Below are positions 42,631 to 50,964 of a stretch of DNA of 64,000 bases, in pieces; within the stretch, counting starts at the first letter, position 1, and each line of letters begins with the position of its first letter. The DNA is from Arthrobacter celericrescens (GTDB lineage Bacteria; Actinomycetota; Actinomycetes; Actinomycetales; Micrococcaceae). The DNA is taken from NCBI RefSeq assembly GCF_003614925.1, contig NZ_QYLP01000021.1, positions 62,001-126,000 of the forward strand, read 5' to 3'. Made by a program: the position numbers and the translations under genes. The notes beneath the pieces were generated by a model. That model did not search any database. It was not told the DNA's origin and saw nothing but the letters and a program-made list of their open reading frames with translations.

Positions 42631-42658
42631 TTCGAAGGATGTGCTTCGAATCACATCC
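42631..42658. promoter_or_regulatory. 22-bp palindrome directly upstream of the second Dpp operon
   Basis: GGATGTGCTTCGAATCACATCC (42637-42658) mismatches its own complement only at one base pair (20 of 22 positions) and holds the TTCGAA centre; another TTCGAA lies at 42631-42636. It is immediately before the dppB-like start, so bound protein would block transcription or translation start. Regulator unknown; the TetR gene just upstream is one candidate. Confidence 0.6.
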
Positions 42659-42777
42659 CAGAGGAAGCTATCACATGGAAAGGCACAGGAATTGCCAAGG
42701 CGCCAAGTCAAGCGGCTGGTGTCCGGATCGTTATCAACGGATCACGGACGTTGGCGCTCGTCAGGAAGGGAAAACGG

Positions 42778-43407
42778 TCACTTCGCGTCGGGCGGGCAGC
42801 CCAGGAGGCGGCCGGCAAATTCGCGCCAGCCGGCCTCGATGCGGGCAACTTCGATCCCCTGGCTGCGCAGCGCGTAGAGCACCCGCTCGGGGTCGAGGGT
42901 AGCGATCAGGAACGACGCCATCAGCCAGGGATCGCGGTCAACACCGGCCTCACGCAGCAGCATTTCGATATGGCGGTGCCAGAGCAGGGCGGGCGGCGCC
43001 GCGTGACGGTTGTGTGGCGAGTGCTCCGAAGCCCGGGCGAGCTCCCCGTACTTGTCGATGTACCTGATCCGGGCCTCGCCGAAGGCCATGAGGCGTTCCA
43101 CCGGCGGCGCGCCGGGGCCCAGCGGCGGGGGGCCGAAGATGAACCGCTGCTGGAACTCGGCCTCGGCGTCGCTCAGCAAGGTCATCATCAGGCCCGCACG
43201 GTTACCGAAACGGCGGAAGACCGTCCCTTTGCCCACCTCAGCCCGGCAGGCAAGCATGTCCATGGTGACGGCGTCGACGCCATGTTCGGCAACAAGCTCC
43301 CTGGCAGCCTGCAGGAGACGCTCGCGGTTGCGGGCGGCGTCGCTGCGCTCGGGCTGCGGCCCCGAAGAACCCTCCGGGCGGATTGGGATGAGGCTCACAA
43401 AAAACAT
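42778..43407 (-). CDS. TetR-family transcriptional regulator
   Basis: A 209-residue repressor: HTH in residues about 22-68, NRERLLQAARELVAEHGVDAVTMDMLACRAEVGKGTVFRRFGNRAGL, with the usual GKGTVFRRF recognition helix; ligand domain about 75-209. It is divergent from the FMN reductase gene, with a 20-bp dyad between them. Divergent TetR and flavin reductase pairs usually respond to quinones or electrophiles. It could also control the downstream Dpp operon. Confidence 0.92.
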   Translation of the reverse strand: MFFVSLIPIRPEGSSGPQPERSDAARNRERLLQAARELVAEHGVDAVTMDMLACRAEVGKGTVFRRFGNRAGLMMTLLSDAEAEFQQRFIFGPPPLGPGAPPVERLMAFGEARIRYIDKYGELARASEHSPHNRHAAPPALLWHRHIEMLLREAGVDRDPWLMASFLIATLDPERVLYALRSQGIEVARIEAGWREFAGRLLGCPPDAK

Positions 43408-43425
43408 TCTAGTCTCGGGAATACA

Positions 43426-43445
43426 AAGCGGACCGCAGTCCGTTT
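43426..43445. promoter_or_regulatory. Probable TetR operator
   Basis: AAGCGGACCGCAGTCCGTTT is palindromic at 16 of 20 positions with perfect CGGAC/GTCCG half-sites. It starts 19 nt before the TetR start and 80 nt before the FMN reductase, covering the shared promoter zone. Confidence 0.65.
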
Positions 43446-43524
43446 AGCTAGGTGAAAGGCAGGCATCCAGCCTCAGATCAAGCGCCCGACGGCTCCGGCC
43501 GCGGACAGAAGCAAGGAGTTTCCC

Positions 43525-44088
43525 ATGACCACGAACACCGTTCTCGCACTGGTTGGCAGCCTTCGCGCCGACTCCCACAACCGCAAGCTCGCCGAAGCCA
43601 TCGCCCTGAACGCCCCGGAAGGCGTCGACGTGCAGGTCTACGGCTCCCTCGGCACCATCCCGTTCTACAACGAAGACATCGACGTCGAAGGCCAGGTTCC
43701 CGCTGAAGCCGCCGCCCTGCGCGCCGCCGCTGCAGGTGCCGACGCCCTGCTGCTGGTCACCCCGGAGCACAACGGCACCATGCCCGCCTCGCTCAAGAAC
43801 GCCATCGACTGGCTGTCCCGCCCCTTCGGCGCCGGCGCCCTCGCCGGTAAGCCGACCGCCGTCGTCGGAACCGCCTTCGGCCAGTACGGCGGAGTCTGGG
43901 CACAGGACGAAGCCCGCAAGGCCGTCGGCATCGCCGGCGCCAAGGTGCTGGAGGACGTCAAGCTGGCCGTCCCGGGTTCCATGATCCGTTTCGCCGAGCT
44001 GCACCCGAAGGACGACGCCGAGGTCGTCGACCAGATCAAGGGCATCTTCGAGCCGCTGACCGCAGTCGCAGAAGAGGCCGCCGCCTGA
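43525..44088 (+). CDS. NAD(P)H-dependent FMN reductase
   Basis: A 187-residue flavodoxin-like protein: LVGSLRADSHNRKLAEAIA (FMN phosphate loop, about 8-26), then LLLVTPEHNGTMPASLKNAIDWLSRP (about 75-100), the hallmark of the FMN_red family (ChrR, ArsH-like, azoreductase-like), then AVVGTAFGQYGG. AAGGAG precedes the ATG by 9 nt. It reduces FMN, quinones or azo/chromate compounds with two electrons and is probably repressed by the divergent TetR protein. Confidence 0.93.
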   Translation: MTTNTVLALVGSLRADSHNRKLAEAIALNAPEGVDVQVYGSLGTIPFYNEDIDVEGQVPAEAAALRAAAAGADALLLVTPEHNGTMPASLKNAIDWLSRPFGAGALAGKPTAVVGTAFGQYGGVWAQDEARKAVGIAGAKVLEDVKLAVPGSMIRFAELHPKDDAEVVDQIKGIFEPLTAVAEEAAA

Positions 44089-44109
44089 CCCTTCCTGAGG
44101 TCTTAGCCC

Positions 44110-44152
44110 AGGCCCCGTTCCGCCCGGATTTCCGGGCCGGACGGGGCCTTTT
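44110..44152 (+). terminator. Rho-independent terminator after the FMN reductase gene
   Basis: AGGCCCCGT...CCCGG and CCGGG...ACGGGGCCT form a long stem with one or two mismatches, followed by TTTT (44149-44152). It lies 21 nt after the stop. Confidence 0.9.
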
Positions 44153-44307
44153 GCGTCTCGTTCGGCACGCTACCAATCCGTGACGGAGCTGATGCCGAAC
44201 CGTCACCCCGGCGGCATTTCGCGGCGAATTCACCGGACTTACGGTTGAAGCAGGAGGCGGCAACGTGGGCAGTGCGCACGGGGCCGCCGGATAGCTCGGA
44301 GGCTGTC

Positions 44308-45168
44308 ATGGTGGGCATGCGCGGATTCGGACGCTCGACGGCGGGCGCCCCGCCGCGCGGCGGCCTGGCCTTCGGTTCGCTGCTCGCGTGCGGCCTGGTT
44401 TTCGGGCTCGGCGGCTGCGCGTATCCCGCGAGCCTGGCACCCGGGCCGACCCTACCGGCGGCCATCACGGCAAGCAGTCCCGCGGTCACCGCGCCCCCTG
44501 CGCTGCCCGCCGGATCGGTTCCAGCGACGTCGTCCGCGGCCCCACCGGCAGCTGAGCCCGCCGCGCCGGGGGCCACCTCCCCCGGCGCAGGCGGCCACAC
44601 CATCCCGGCCACGCCGCCGGCTGCGGTTTCGCCCGGCGTCCCTCCCGTGGCGCCTTCCACCGGAGCGACACCGACGGCGACGGCAGGCGCGTCACCGGGC
44701 TCCCGCACGGGCGCGCCGGAAGATCTCACGGTGCTCACCGGCCCGGCCATCTACCTCGTGGCAATCGACGACGGCGGCCGACGCGGCGCCCGCTTCGGCT
44801 GCAATGACAGCCTGGTCGCCGTGCACTCCGTTCCCGGACAGCCCGGGCAGGCATCCACGGGCACCTCGGCCGCCTCGCCGGACCCCGTGGAGACCGTGAT
44901 GACCCGGCTGCTGGCCCCGGACGCCGTCCCGGCCGGCTCGGGTCTGTACAGCGCCCTTGCCGCCTCGGCCCTGACGTACGTTTCGGGCCGGTTGGACGGC
45001 GCCACGGCCGTTGTCGACTTCCGCGGCGAACTGCGTCAGGGCGGCGTGTGCGACAGCCCCCGGATCGACGCCCAGCTCACCCAGACCGCCATCGCCGCGA
45101 CGGGCGCATCCCGCGCTGACATCCGGATCAACGGGCGCCCCTTGGCGGAGTTCCTGGACCTGCGGTAG
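44308..45168 (+). CDS. Lipoprotein with a GerMN-type domain
   Basis: A 286-residue protein with an N-terminal signal and lipobox LGGC (about Cys33), a long proline/alanine/threonine linker (about 35-145), and a C-terminal GerMN-like domain (about 150-285: IYLVAIDDGGRRG, VETVMTRLLA, YVSGRLDGATAVVDFRGEL, IDAQLTQTAIAATG, INGRPLAEF). In non-sporulating actinobacteria such domains occur in envelope lipoproteins of unclear function. GGAGG lies 5 nt before ATG 44308, so the longer frame from 44245 is discarded. Confidence 0.85.
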   Translation: MVGMRGFGRSTAGAPPRGGLAFGSLLACGLVFGLGGCAYPASLAPGPTLPAAITASSPAVTAPPALPAGSVPATSSAAPPAAEPAAPGATSPGAGGHTIPATPPAAVSPGVPPVAPSTGATPTATAGASPGSRTGAPEDLTVLTGPAIYLVAIDDGGRRGARFGCNDSLVAVHSVPGQPGQASTGTSAASPDPVETVMTRLLAPDAVPAGSGLYSALAASALTYVSGRLDGATAVVDFRGELRQGGVCDSPRIDAQLTQTAIAATGASRADIRINGRPLAEFLDLR

Positions 45169-45227
45169 CAGGGCGGACAAATACGACTCGGCCCCGATAC
45201 GGCGACGGCTGTCCGGGGGGCGGCTGC

Positions 45228-45764
45228 TCATGACGTGGCGATCGCGATCAGGCGCCGCAAGGCCCAGGCCATCCGCACCAGCCCGAGCGCCGCGGCGAAG
45301 CCGAGCCCGAACACCACCGCCTCAATGGGCCAGACGCCGGTGACGCCGTCGCCCTCCACCAGGATTGCCGCCAACGCTGCCACCAGGAGGGCGGCCAACA
45401 CCGGGATGACGGAAAGGAACGCTTCGCCGATCTGCCGCCGGTGGTCCGGCGCAAGCCGCTCCAGGGGCAGGGCCCGCTGCCCCGGCGGTGCCTTCTTGCC
45501 CAGCACGTTCACCAGCATGGAAACGCTGCTCAGGATCAGGCCGGCCACGGCGCCGGACAGGGTGGCCAGGGTCTGGAAAAGGGTGCGGCGCGAGTCTTCG
45601 GCGACGCCTTCGATCATGAACGGCTGCGCCCAGGCCGCGGACGCCGCAAGCCAGGCGCCCACCGCCACCGCCGCCCACAGCAGGTCCGCGCGGGGATGCT
45701 GCAGGAACCAGCGCCACGCGGCGCCTCGGCGAGGGTGGCCGATCTCGACGTTGTACAGGCTCAC
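45228..45764 (-). CDS. Four-helix membrane protein, possible effector of a two-gene module
   Basis: A 178-residue protein with four hydrophobic helices (about 28-47, 63-87, 113-136, 145-166) and basic loops; residues 90-110 are cytoplasmic and charged (KKAPPGQRALPLERLAPDHRRQ). I do not recognise the family. Its GTG overlaps the stop of the upstream gene (GTGA), so the two are made together. Small four-helix proteins coupled to a soluble partner recur in bacterial conflict systems, but nothing in this sequence proves that role. Confidence 0.65.
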   Translation of the reverse strand: MSLYNVEIGHPRRGAAWRWFLQHPRADLLWAAVAVGAWLAASAAWAQPFMIEGVAEDSRRTLFQTLATLSGAVAGLILSSVSMLVNVLGKKAPPGQRALPLERLAPDHRRQIGEAFLSVIPVLAALLVAALAAILVEGDGVTGVWPIEAVVFGLGFAAALGLVRMAWALRRLIAIATS

Positions 45765-46774
45765 CGCGCAGCACCTCCCGCCAAGGCATGTTCTCCAGCC
45801 GCTGCCTGTTCTCCCGCGGTTGCCTGTTCCATTGCAGTCGCCGCAGCCAAGCGGGGCACCACGGAGTTGTCAGGCATTCCAGTCACCTCCGGCAAAGTCC
45901 TGGCGAAGAACTCTTCGTGATTCTGCGCCTGATTGCGCAGGATTTCCACCGCTTCGGCCGCGGCGCGGGCCGGATCGTTGAAGGCGTCGGCGTCGACGTC
46001 CACGTAGGAAATGAACCGTTCCTTGAGCAGGTCCACCACCTCCCGGTCGCCGCTGACGGAGTTCTTGCCTTCGGCCACCACGTGGTCGAACTGCTCCATG
46101 GATCCGGCCCGCCGGAACACCTCGATCAGGTGCTGGATGCGTTCCCGGATCCGCTGTTTGTCCCGCGCGCTGCCGCTGCGGCCGACGCTGAGGGATACCC
46201 GGAACGTGCCTTCGCTCATGAGGCGCGAGGCGCTGTCCAGCACGTCCGCCCATTCGCCGCCCATGGATGTCCCGGACAGGCGCCCGGCCGGCAGCGAAAA
46301 CTCGAAGCGGCTGACGTCCAGGCGTTCCAGGATGTCCTCCACATCTTCGCGGACAACAGGAACAAGGCCTGGCTCCAGCCCGAGCATCCCGCCAAGATAC
46401 TCCCCGAGCCGCGCCGCCCGCGGGCCGTTGCCGCTGCCCAGCACCGCCAGCACGTTCCGTTTCAGGAAGGCGAAGTAGGTGGTCTCCAGGAGGTGGTCGC
46501 CGGCGTCGAGCGGCAGCGCTTTCCGGCGCCCCGCACTGTCCCCCACGCTCGGCAGGTTCCCGCCGCGCACCCGGTCCAGCAGCAGCACCGGAAAGGGCGC
46601 GACGGCGGCCGCCTGGGCGAGCAGGACGGTTCCGTCGGCGCAGCGGAAGTGGCGGTCGACGCCGTCGTCCTCAGCCTCCCGCAGCACCTCGGCCACCCGG
46701 CGCGCGGGAAACGGCCGGAACAGCCCCTCGCCGCTCATCTGGTCGATCCGCCAGAACTGCACGCTTCGTTTCAC
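45761..46774 (-). CDS. Soluble protein of unknown function coupled to the membrane protein
   Basis: A 337-residue protein not recognised with confidence. Its start (MKRSVQFWRIDQMSG), the VLLAQAAAVAPFPVLLLDRVRGGNLP segment, LLETTYFAFLKRNVLAVLGSGNGPRAARLGEYL and the later SRFEFSLPAGR / FRVSLSVGRSGS strands resemble uncharacterised proteins often found near mobile or defence genes. The C-terminal 35 residues are an alanine/glutamate/glycine repeat (AAATAMEQATAGEQAAAGEH) that looks unstructured. It is co-translated with the four-helix protein downstream. Confidence 0.65.
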   Translation of the reverse strand: MKRSVQFWRIDQMSGEGLFRPFPARRVAEVLREAEDDGVDRHFRCADGTVLLAQAAAVAPFPVLLLDRVRGGNLPSVGDSAGRRKALPLDAGDHLLETTYFAFLKRNVLAVLGSGNGPRAARLGEYLGGMLGLEPGLVPVVREDVEDILERLDVSRFEFSLPAGRLSGTSMGGEWADVLDSASRLMSEGTFRVSLSVGRSGSARDKQRIRERIQHLIEVFRRAGSMEQFDHVVAEGKNSVSGDREVVDLLKERFISYVDVDADAFNDPARAAAEAVEILRNQAQNHEEFFARTLPEVTGMPDNSVVPRLAAATAMEQATAGEQAAAGEHALAGGAAR

Positions 46775-46913
46775 CAGCCCACCATCCTGCGCCTTGTCCT
46801 GCGACCGCCCTCAAACTGCACCCGCCCCTCAAACTGCCCTTGTGCCAAAGCTACGCCGGGGCACCGACATTCACACCGGCGTCGGCCGCCGAACGGACAG
46901 TAAAGAAACATCT

Positions 46914-46930
46914 GTTGCCCAATTGGCAAC
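46914..46930. promoter_or_regulatory. Palindrome GTTGCC-CAATT-GGCAAC upstream of the aminotransferase
   Basis: Perfect 6-bp arms with an AATT centre, 22 nt before the GTG start of the aminotransferase. Position and symmetry suggest an operator near the transcription start. Regulator unknown. Confidence 0.5.
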
Positions 46931-46952
46931 TCTGGGGAGTATCCTGTTCACT

Positions 46953-48263
46953 GTGACCCACGAAACACTGGACGCCGGGCCGGAGTTGCCCGCCGAAGCG
47001 ATCGATGCCATCGAGAGGGCTGCCACCGCAGCCCACCGCCACGAGGAACTCTTCTCGGAGCGCGCCGCCAACATCAAGCAGTCAGCCGTACGGGACGTCT
47101 TCGACATCTCCATGCGGCCGGGCCTGGTGTCCCTTGCAGGCGGAAACCCCTACCTTCAGTCCCTGCCCCTCGAAAAGCTCGGGCAGACCGCAGCGCAGAT
47201 CATCGCCGCGGAGGGCATGACCGCACTGCAGTACGGCGGCGGCCAGGGCACCGCCGAACTGCGCACCCAGATCTGCGAGATCATGGCGGCCGAAGGCATC
47301 ACCGACGCCCGGCCGGAGAACGTGGTCATCACGGCAGGCTCCCAGTCCGCGCAGGACGTCGCCACCAAGGTCTTCTGCGATCCGGGCGACGTGGTCCTCG
47401 CGGAAAACCCCACCTACGTTGGCGCCCTGAACACTTTCGAGGCCTACCAGGTCCAGGTCGAAACGGTGGAGATGGACGGCGACGGCCTGGTCCCGGAGAT
47501 CCTCGAATCCCGGATCGCCGAGTTGCAGGCGCAGGGCAAGAACATCAAGTTCCTCTACACGATCCCCAACTTCAACAACCCCTCGGGGATCACCCTCGCC
47601 GCCGAGCGCCGCCAGCGGATCGTCGATATATGCCGCAAGGCGAATATTCTGGTGCTGGAGGACAACCCGTACGGCCTGCTGCGCTTCGACGGCAAGCCGC
47701 TGGCGCCGATGCGGGCCCAAAACGCCCACGACGTCATCTACATGGGTTCGTTCTCGAAGATCTTCGCACCAGGACTCCGCATCGGCTGGGCCCTTGTGCC
47801 GGAGCACCTGCAGCGGCGCTTCTACCTGGCCTCCGAGGCCGTGACGCTGTGCCCGCCGACGCTGAACCAGATGCTCATCTCGGCCTACCTGCGCGATTAT
47901 GACTGGCGCGGCCAGATCGAAACGTATCGAGCGCTCTACGAGGAGCGCTGCGCGGCCCTGCTCTCCGCACTGGATGAGTACATGCCCGAGGGCCTGAGCT
48001 GGACGCGGCCCGACGGCGGCTTCTTCGTCTGGGTGACGCTGCCCCAGGGTGTTGACACCTATCCGCTGCTCCAGAAGGCGATCGATGCGGGCGTCGTGTT
48101 CATCCCCGGTGCGGCCTTCACGCCGTCGGACGGTCCATCCAACAAGCTGCGTTTGGCGTTCAGCGCCGTGCCTCCCGATACTATTGCCGAAGGCGTCCGG
48201 AGACTCTCGAACGTACTCACGGAAGCAATTGAAAAAAGGTCCAGCAAAGGAGCAGATCTATGA
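46953..48263 (+). CDS. PLP-dependent aminotransferase, class I/II (2-aminoadipate-like)
   Basis: A 436-residue fold-type I enzyme: MRPGLVSLAGGNPYLQSLP, QYGGGQGTAELR (about 93-104), ITAGSQSAQD, ENPTYVGAL, TIPNFNNPSGIT (about 203-214), LEDNPYG (about 235-241) and GSFSKIFAPGLRIGW with the PLP lysine at K269. This pattern matches the LysN/2-aminoadipate and MocR-like aminotransferase branch, but no winged helix is present, so it is an enzyme rather than a MocR regulator. The GTG at 46953 is 13 nt from GGAG, so the start is provisional. It overlaps the next gene by ATGA. Confidence 0.88.
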   Translation: MTHETLDAGPELPAEAIDAIERAATAAHRHEELFSERAANIKQSAVRDVFDISMRPGLVSLAGGNPYLQSLPLEKLGQTAAQIIAAEGMTALQYGGGQGTAELRTQICEIMAAEGITDARPENVVITAGSQSAQDVATKVFCDPGDVVLAENPTYVGALNTFEAYQVQVETVEMDGDGLVPEILESRIAELQAQGKNIKFLYTIPNFNNPSGITLAAERRQRIVDICRKANILVLEDNPYGLLRFDGKPLAPMRAQNAHDVIYMGSFSKIFAPGLRIGWALVPEHLQRRFYLASEAVTLCPPTLNQMLISAYLRDYDWRGQIETYRALYEERCAALLSALDEYMPEGLSWTRPDGGFFVWVTLPQGVDTYPLLQKAIDAGVVFIPGAAFTPSDGPSNKLRLAFSAVPPDTIAEGVRRLSNVLTEAIEKRSSKGADL

Positions 48264-48691
48264 GCGGTGTAGTCCTCGTCGGCGTCGACGGAAGCGAAAC
48301 GGCACGTCGGGCGGCCGAGTCGGCCAGGCGGCTGGCAACGGCACTCGAAGCCGAGCTGCGCGTCGTCACGGCATTTGAAAGCGACCGCGTTGAAATCGTC
48401 GAAAGCGGCGCCGACAAGTGGGTCCTCTCCGATGCGGACGCCGCGGAAAAGGTTGCCCGCACCATCGCCGGCGAACTCGCCTCCGCGCAGCTGCAGACCA
48501 GCTTCGGCGCCATCCGCGGCAAGGCCGGCGAGGCCCTCGTCAAGGAAGCCGAGCGCGTGGACGCCCAGCTGATCGTGGTTGGAAACCGCCGCATGCAGGG
48601 CCTCGGCCGCATCCTCGGCAGCGTGGCGAACACGGTGGCGCACAACGCCCCCTGCGACGTCTACATCGCCAAGACGGACGAACCCGCCTAA
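48260..48691 (+). CDS. Universal stress protein family
   Basis: A 143-residue single-domain UspA protein: VVLVGVDGSETARRAAESARRLA (5-27), then LIVVGNRRMQGLGRILGSVANTVAHNAPCDVYIAK (about 104-138). The GNRR...GLGRILGSVA block corresponds to the G-2x-G-9x-G(S/T) ATP-binding motif. It overlaps the aminotransferase stop (ATGA) and is followed by a terminator, so the two form an operon. Confidence 0.93.
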   Translation: MSGVVLVGVDGSETARRAAESARRLATALEAELRVVTAFESDRVEIVESGADKWVLSDADAAEKVARTIAGELASAQLQTSFGAIRGKAGEALVKEAERVDAQLIVVGNRRMQGLGRILGSVANTVAHNAPCDVYIAKTDEPA

Positions 48692-48715
48692 GGCAGGCCA
48701 TCGGGCAGGTTACGG

Positions 48716-48756
48716 AGCCGGCCGGTTCCCTGGTGAAAACCGGGAACCGGCCGGCT
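48716..48756 (+). terminator. 15-bp stem terminator after the stress-protein gene
   Basis: AGCCGGCCGGTTCCC (48716-48730) is exactly complementary to 48742-48756 around TGGTGAAAACC, 25 nt after the stop. T content after the stem is low. Confidence 0.8.
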
Positions 48757-48794
48757 CTTGCCTTGCCGCGGGGAGGTCCTGCCGCGGCACCGGT

Positions 48795-49286
48795 ATGACG
48801 CGCCACACTGCCACCCTTGACGGGAATCACGCCGCCTGGTGGGCGTTCTCACCCCGTTACCGGCCGGTCCGTAAGGGCCCCGCCGATAAAATTGGGGAAG
48901 GCCCCCGACGGCGCGAGCCGCCCATCACAAACGACCTCCAGGACCTCATCTTGCTTACTCTGCAGCGCCAGCGCGTCGGCCACGACATCCTCCTTGCCCG
49001 CCACGGAAACCACATCAGCTCCATGCGTTTGGACCGCAGCAACGACCGCGTCGTCGCCGTCCTCAACGACGGAACCACGGACAGCGCCCCGAACCTCATT
49101 TCCCCGCTGCTCGAGATGCCGGAAAACCTCCGTAGCGTGCTGCGTTCGGACTGGCGCGCCCTGGTCCTGGGTTCGGCAATGATGCTGGCCATCGGCCTCC
49201 TGGCCGCAGCCGTGTCCATCGCGCTGACCGGCAACATGAGCGACGAGCAGCTGGCCCAGCTCTCCTACTCAACCTCCATGTACTGA
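48795..49286 (+). CDS. Single-helix membrane protein of unknown function
   Basis: A 163-residue frame from ATG 48795. The first 45 residues are low-complexity and the conserved-looking part starts at TNDLQDLILLTLQRQRVGHDILLARHGNHI (about 48 on), so the true start may be later. One membrane helix lies near the C-terminus (about 127-148, ALVLGSAMMLAIGLLAAAVSIAL), with a short external tail. No family recognised. Confidence 0.55.
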   Translation: MTRHTATLDGNHAAWWAFSPRYRPVRKGPADKIGEGPRRREPPITNDLQDLILLTLQRQRVGHDILLARHGNHISSMRLDRSNDRVVAVLNDGTTDSAPNLISPLLEMPENLRSVLRSDWRALVLGSAMMLAIGLLAAAVSIALTGNMSDEQLAQLSYSTSMY

Positions 49287-49324
49287 TCCTGCCGGCCCGC
49301 TGACAACGCGGGCCCAGTATGCAG

Positions 49325-49362
49325 AAGAGCCCGACCGCGCCGGATGGCGCCGTCGGGCTCTT
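49325..49362. terminator. Bidirectional terminator between convergent genes
   Basis: AAGAGCCCGAC and GTCGGGCTCTT pair, then GCGCC/GGCGC after one mismatch, around GGAT. A smaller hairpin GGCCCGC/GCGGGCC lies just upstream (about 49294-49314). It serves the convergent membrane-protein gene and the bkd operon. Confidence 0.85.
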
Positions 49363-49399
49363 GTCGCTTAAGGCCCCTTCCGGGGCCCGGAGCCGCGCA

Positions 49400-50908
49400 C
49401 TAGTCCAGCAGCAGCGCCGGCTCTTCGAGGATGGCGGCGACGTCGGCCATGAAGCGGGCGGACAGATCGCCGTCGACCACGCGGTGGTCGAAGGACCCGC
49501 CCAAGGTGGTGATCCAGCGCGGAATGACTTCGCCGTCGAGAACCCAGGGCTTCTGCTTGATGGTGCCGAAGGCGACGATCGCCACCTCGCCCGGGTTGAT
49601 GATGGGCGTTCCCGTGTCGATGCCGAGGGCGCCGATGTTGGTGATGGTGAGGGTGCCGCCCTGCATCTGCGCGGGCTGGGTCTTGCCGGCGCGGGCCGTG
49701 GTGGCGAGTTCGTTCAGGGCCAGGGCGAGCTCCTTGAGGGAGAGGTCCTGGGCGTCCTTGATGTTCGGCACCATGAGGCCGCGCGGGGTGGCGGCCGCGA
49801 TGCCGAGGTTCATGAAGTGCTTGACCTGGATTTCAGCGCCGCCCTTGCCGTCCGCGTCCTCCACCCAGCTGGCATTGACGCTGGGGTTGCGGGCGGCGGC
49901 CCAGATGACGGCCTTGGCGAGGATCAGCAGAGGCGACACCTTGATGCCTTCGAAGTCACGGGAGGCCTTCAGCCGCTTGACGAATTCCATGGTGCGGCTC
50001 GCGTCGACATCCACGAAGATGCTCACGTGCGGCGCGGTGAACGCGGAGTCCACCATGGCCTTGGCGGTGGCCTTGCGGACGCCCTTGACCGGGATCCGCT
50101 CCATGCGCTGGTCCTGCGGCTTGCGGGAAGCGCCCCAGAAGGAGTCGGCCTGGTCCAGTTCGGCGTCGCGCTGGGCCTGGTAGCTGACCAGGTCCTCGCG
50201 GGTCACCTCGCCGCGGGCGCCGGTCGCGGTGACGTCGGCGAGGTCGATGCCGAGGTCCCGTGCGATCTTCCGCACCGGAGGCTTGGCCAGCACGCGGCTG
50301 ACGATGTCGCTGACTGTCGCACCCAAGGCACCGCCGCGGCCCGCGGCAGCAGGAGCCTGGGCTGGTACTGCGGGGGCTGGAGCGGGCGGCACGGGAGCGG
50401 GGGGCTCGACGGCGGCGGGAGCCGCCGGCGCCGACGGAACCGCAACGGACTGTGCAGGCGCCGACGGGGCGTTCCGGCGCGGCCGCCGCTTGACGGCGTC
50501 GGCCTTCGGACCGGAGCCAACCAGCGGACCGCCGGCCGGGCCGGCGTCGGAGGCACCGCCGTCGGGCGCGTCTTCGGAAAGCTTGCCGTACATCGGCGCC
50601 TCAACCACTGAGGGTTCGACGACGGCGGGAGCAGCCGGCGCGGGCGCCTCACCGGCGGGCGCGGCGGCCCCGTCGGAGATGCCGATGATGGGCGTTCCGA
50701 CCTCCACGGTGATGCCCTCGGCCACGAGGAGCTCGGACACCGTGCCGGCGTACGGCGACGGGAGCTCGACGAGGGACTTGGCCGTCTCGATCTCGCAGAT
50801 GACATCGTTGATGGCCACGGCGTCGCCCGGTTTGACCTTCCAGGAGACGATCTCGGCCTCGGTCAGGCCTTCTCCGACATCCGGGAGGTTGAATTTCTTT
50901 ACAGTCAC
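49400..50908 (-). CDS. bkdC: Branched-chain 2-oxoacid dehydrogenase E2, dihydrolipoyl acyltransferase
   Basis: A 502-residue E2: lipoyl domain (1-78) with lipoylated K44 in IETAKS, a long alanine/proline linker, a peripheral-subunit-binding domain (about 200-245: [35 protein letters not shown]), a second linker and the catalytic acyltransferase domain (about 275-502) with HRVVDGD (H475, D479). It has one lipoyl domain, as in bkd complexes; actinobacterial pyruvate dehydrogenase E2 usually has more. It is the last gene after E1alpha and E1beta. E3 is not in the window. Confidence 0.93.
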   Translation of the reverse strand: MTVKKFNLPDVGEGLTEAEIVSWKVKPGDAVAINDVICEIETAKSLVELPSPYAGTVSELLVAEGITVEVGTPIIGISDGAAAPAGEAPAPAAPAVVEPSVVEAPMYGKLSEDAPDGGASDAGPAGGPLVGSGPKADAVKRRPRRNAPSAPAQSVAVPSAPAAPAAVEPPAPVPPAPAPAVPAQAPAAAGRGGALGATVSDIVSRVLAKPPVRKIARDLGIDLADVTATGARGEVTREDLVSYQAQRDAELDQADSFWGASRKPQDQRMERIPVKGVRKATAKAMVDSAFTAPHVSIFVDVDASRTMEFVKRLKASRDFEGIKVSPLLILAKAVIWAAARNPSVNASWVEDADGKGGAEIQVKHFMNLGIAAATPRGLMVPNIKDAQDLSLKELALALNELATTARAGKTQPAQMQGGTLTITNIGALGIDTGTPIINPGEVAIVAFGTIKQKPWVLDGEVIPRWITTLGGSFDHRVVDGDLSARFMADVAAILEEPALLLD

Positions 50909-50964
50909 TTCGGTCCTTACGTTTCAGCAGGCGGCCCGGCAGGGCGCGGCGCAGGCAGGAGCGG

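Noticed and set aside
46953-48263. MocR-type transcription regulator
   Set aside because: The aminotransferase domain is of that branch, but there is no winged-helix domain in front of it.
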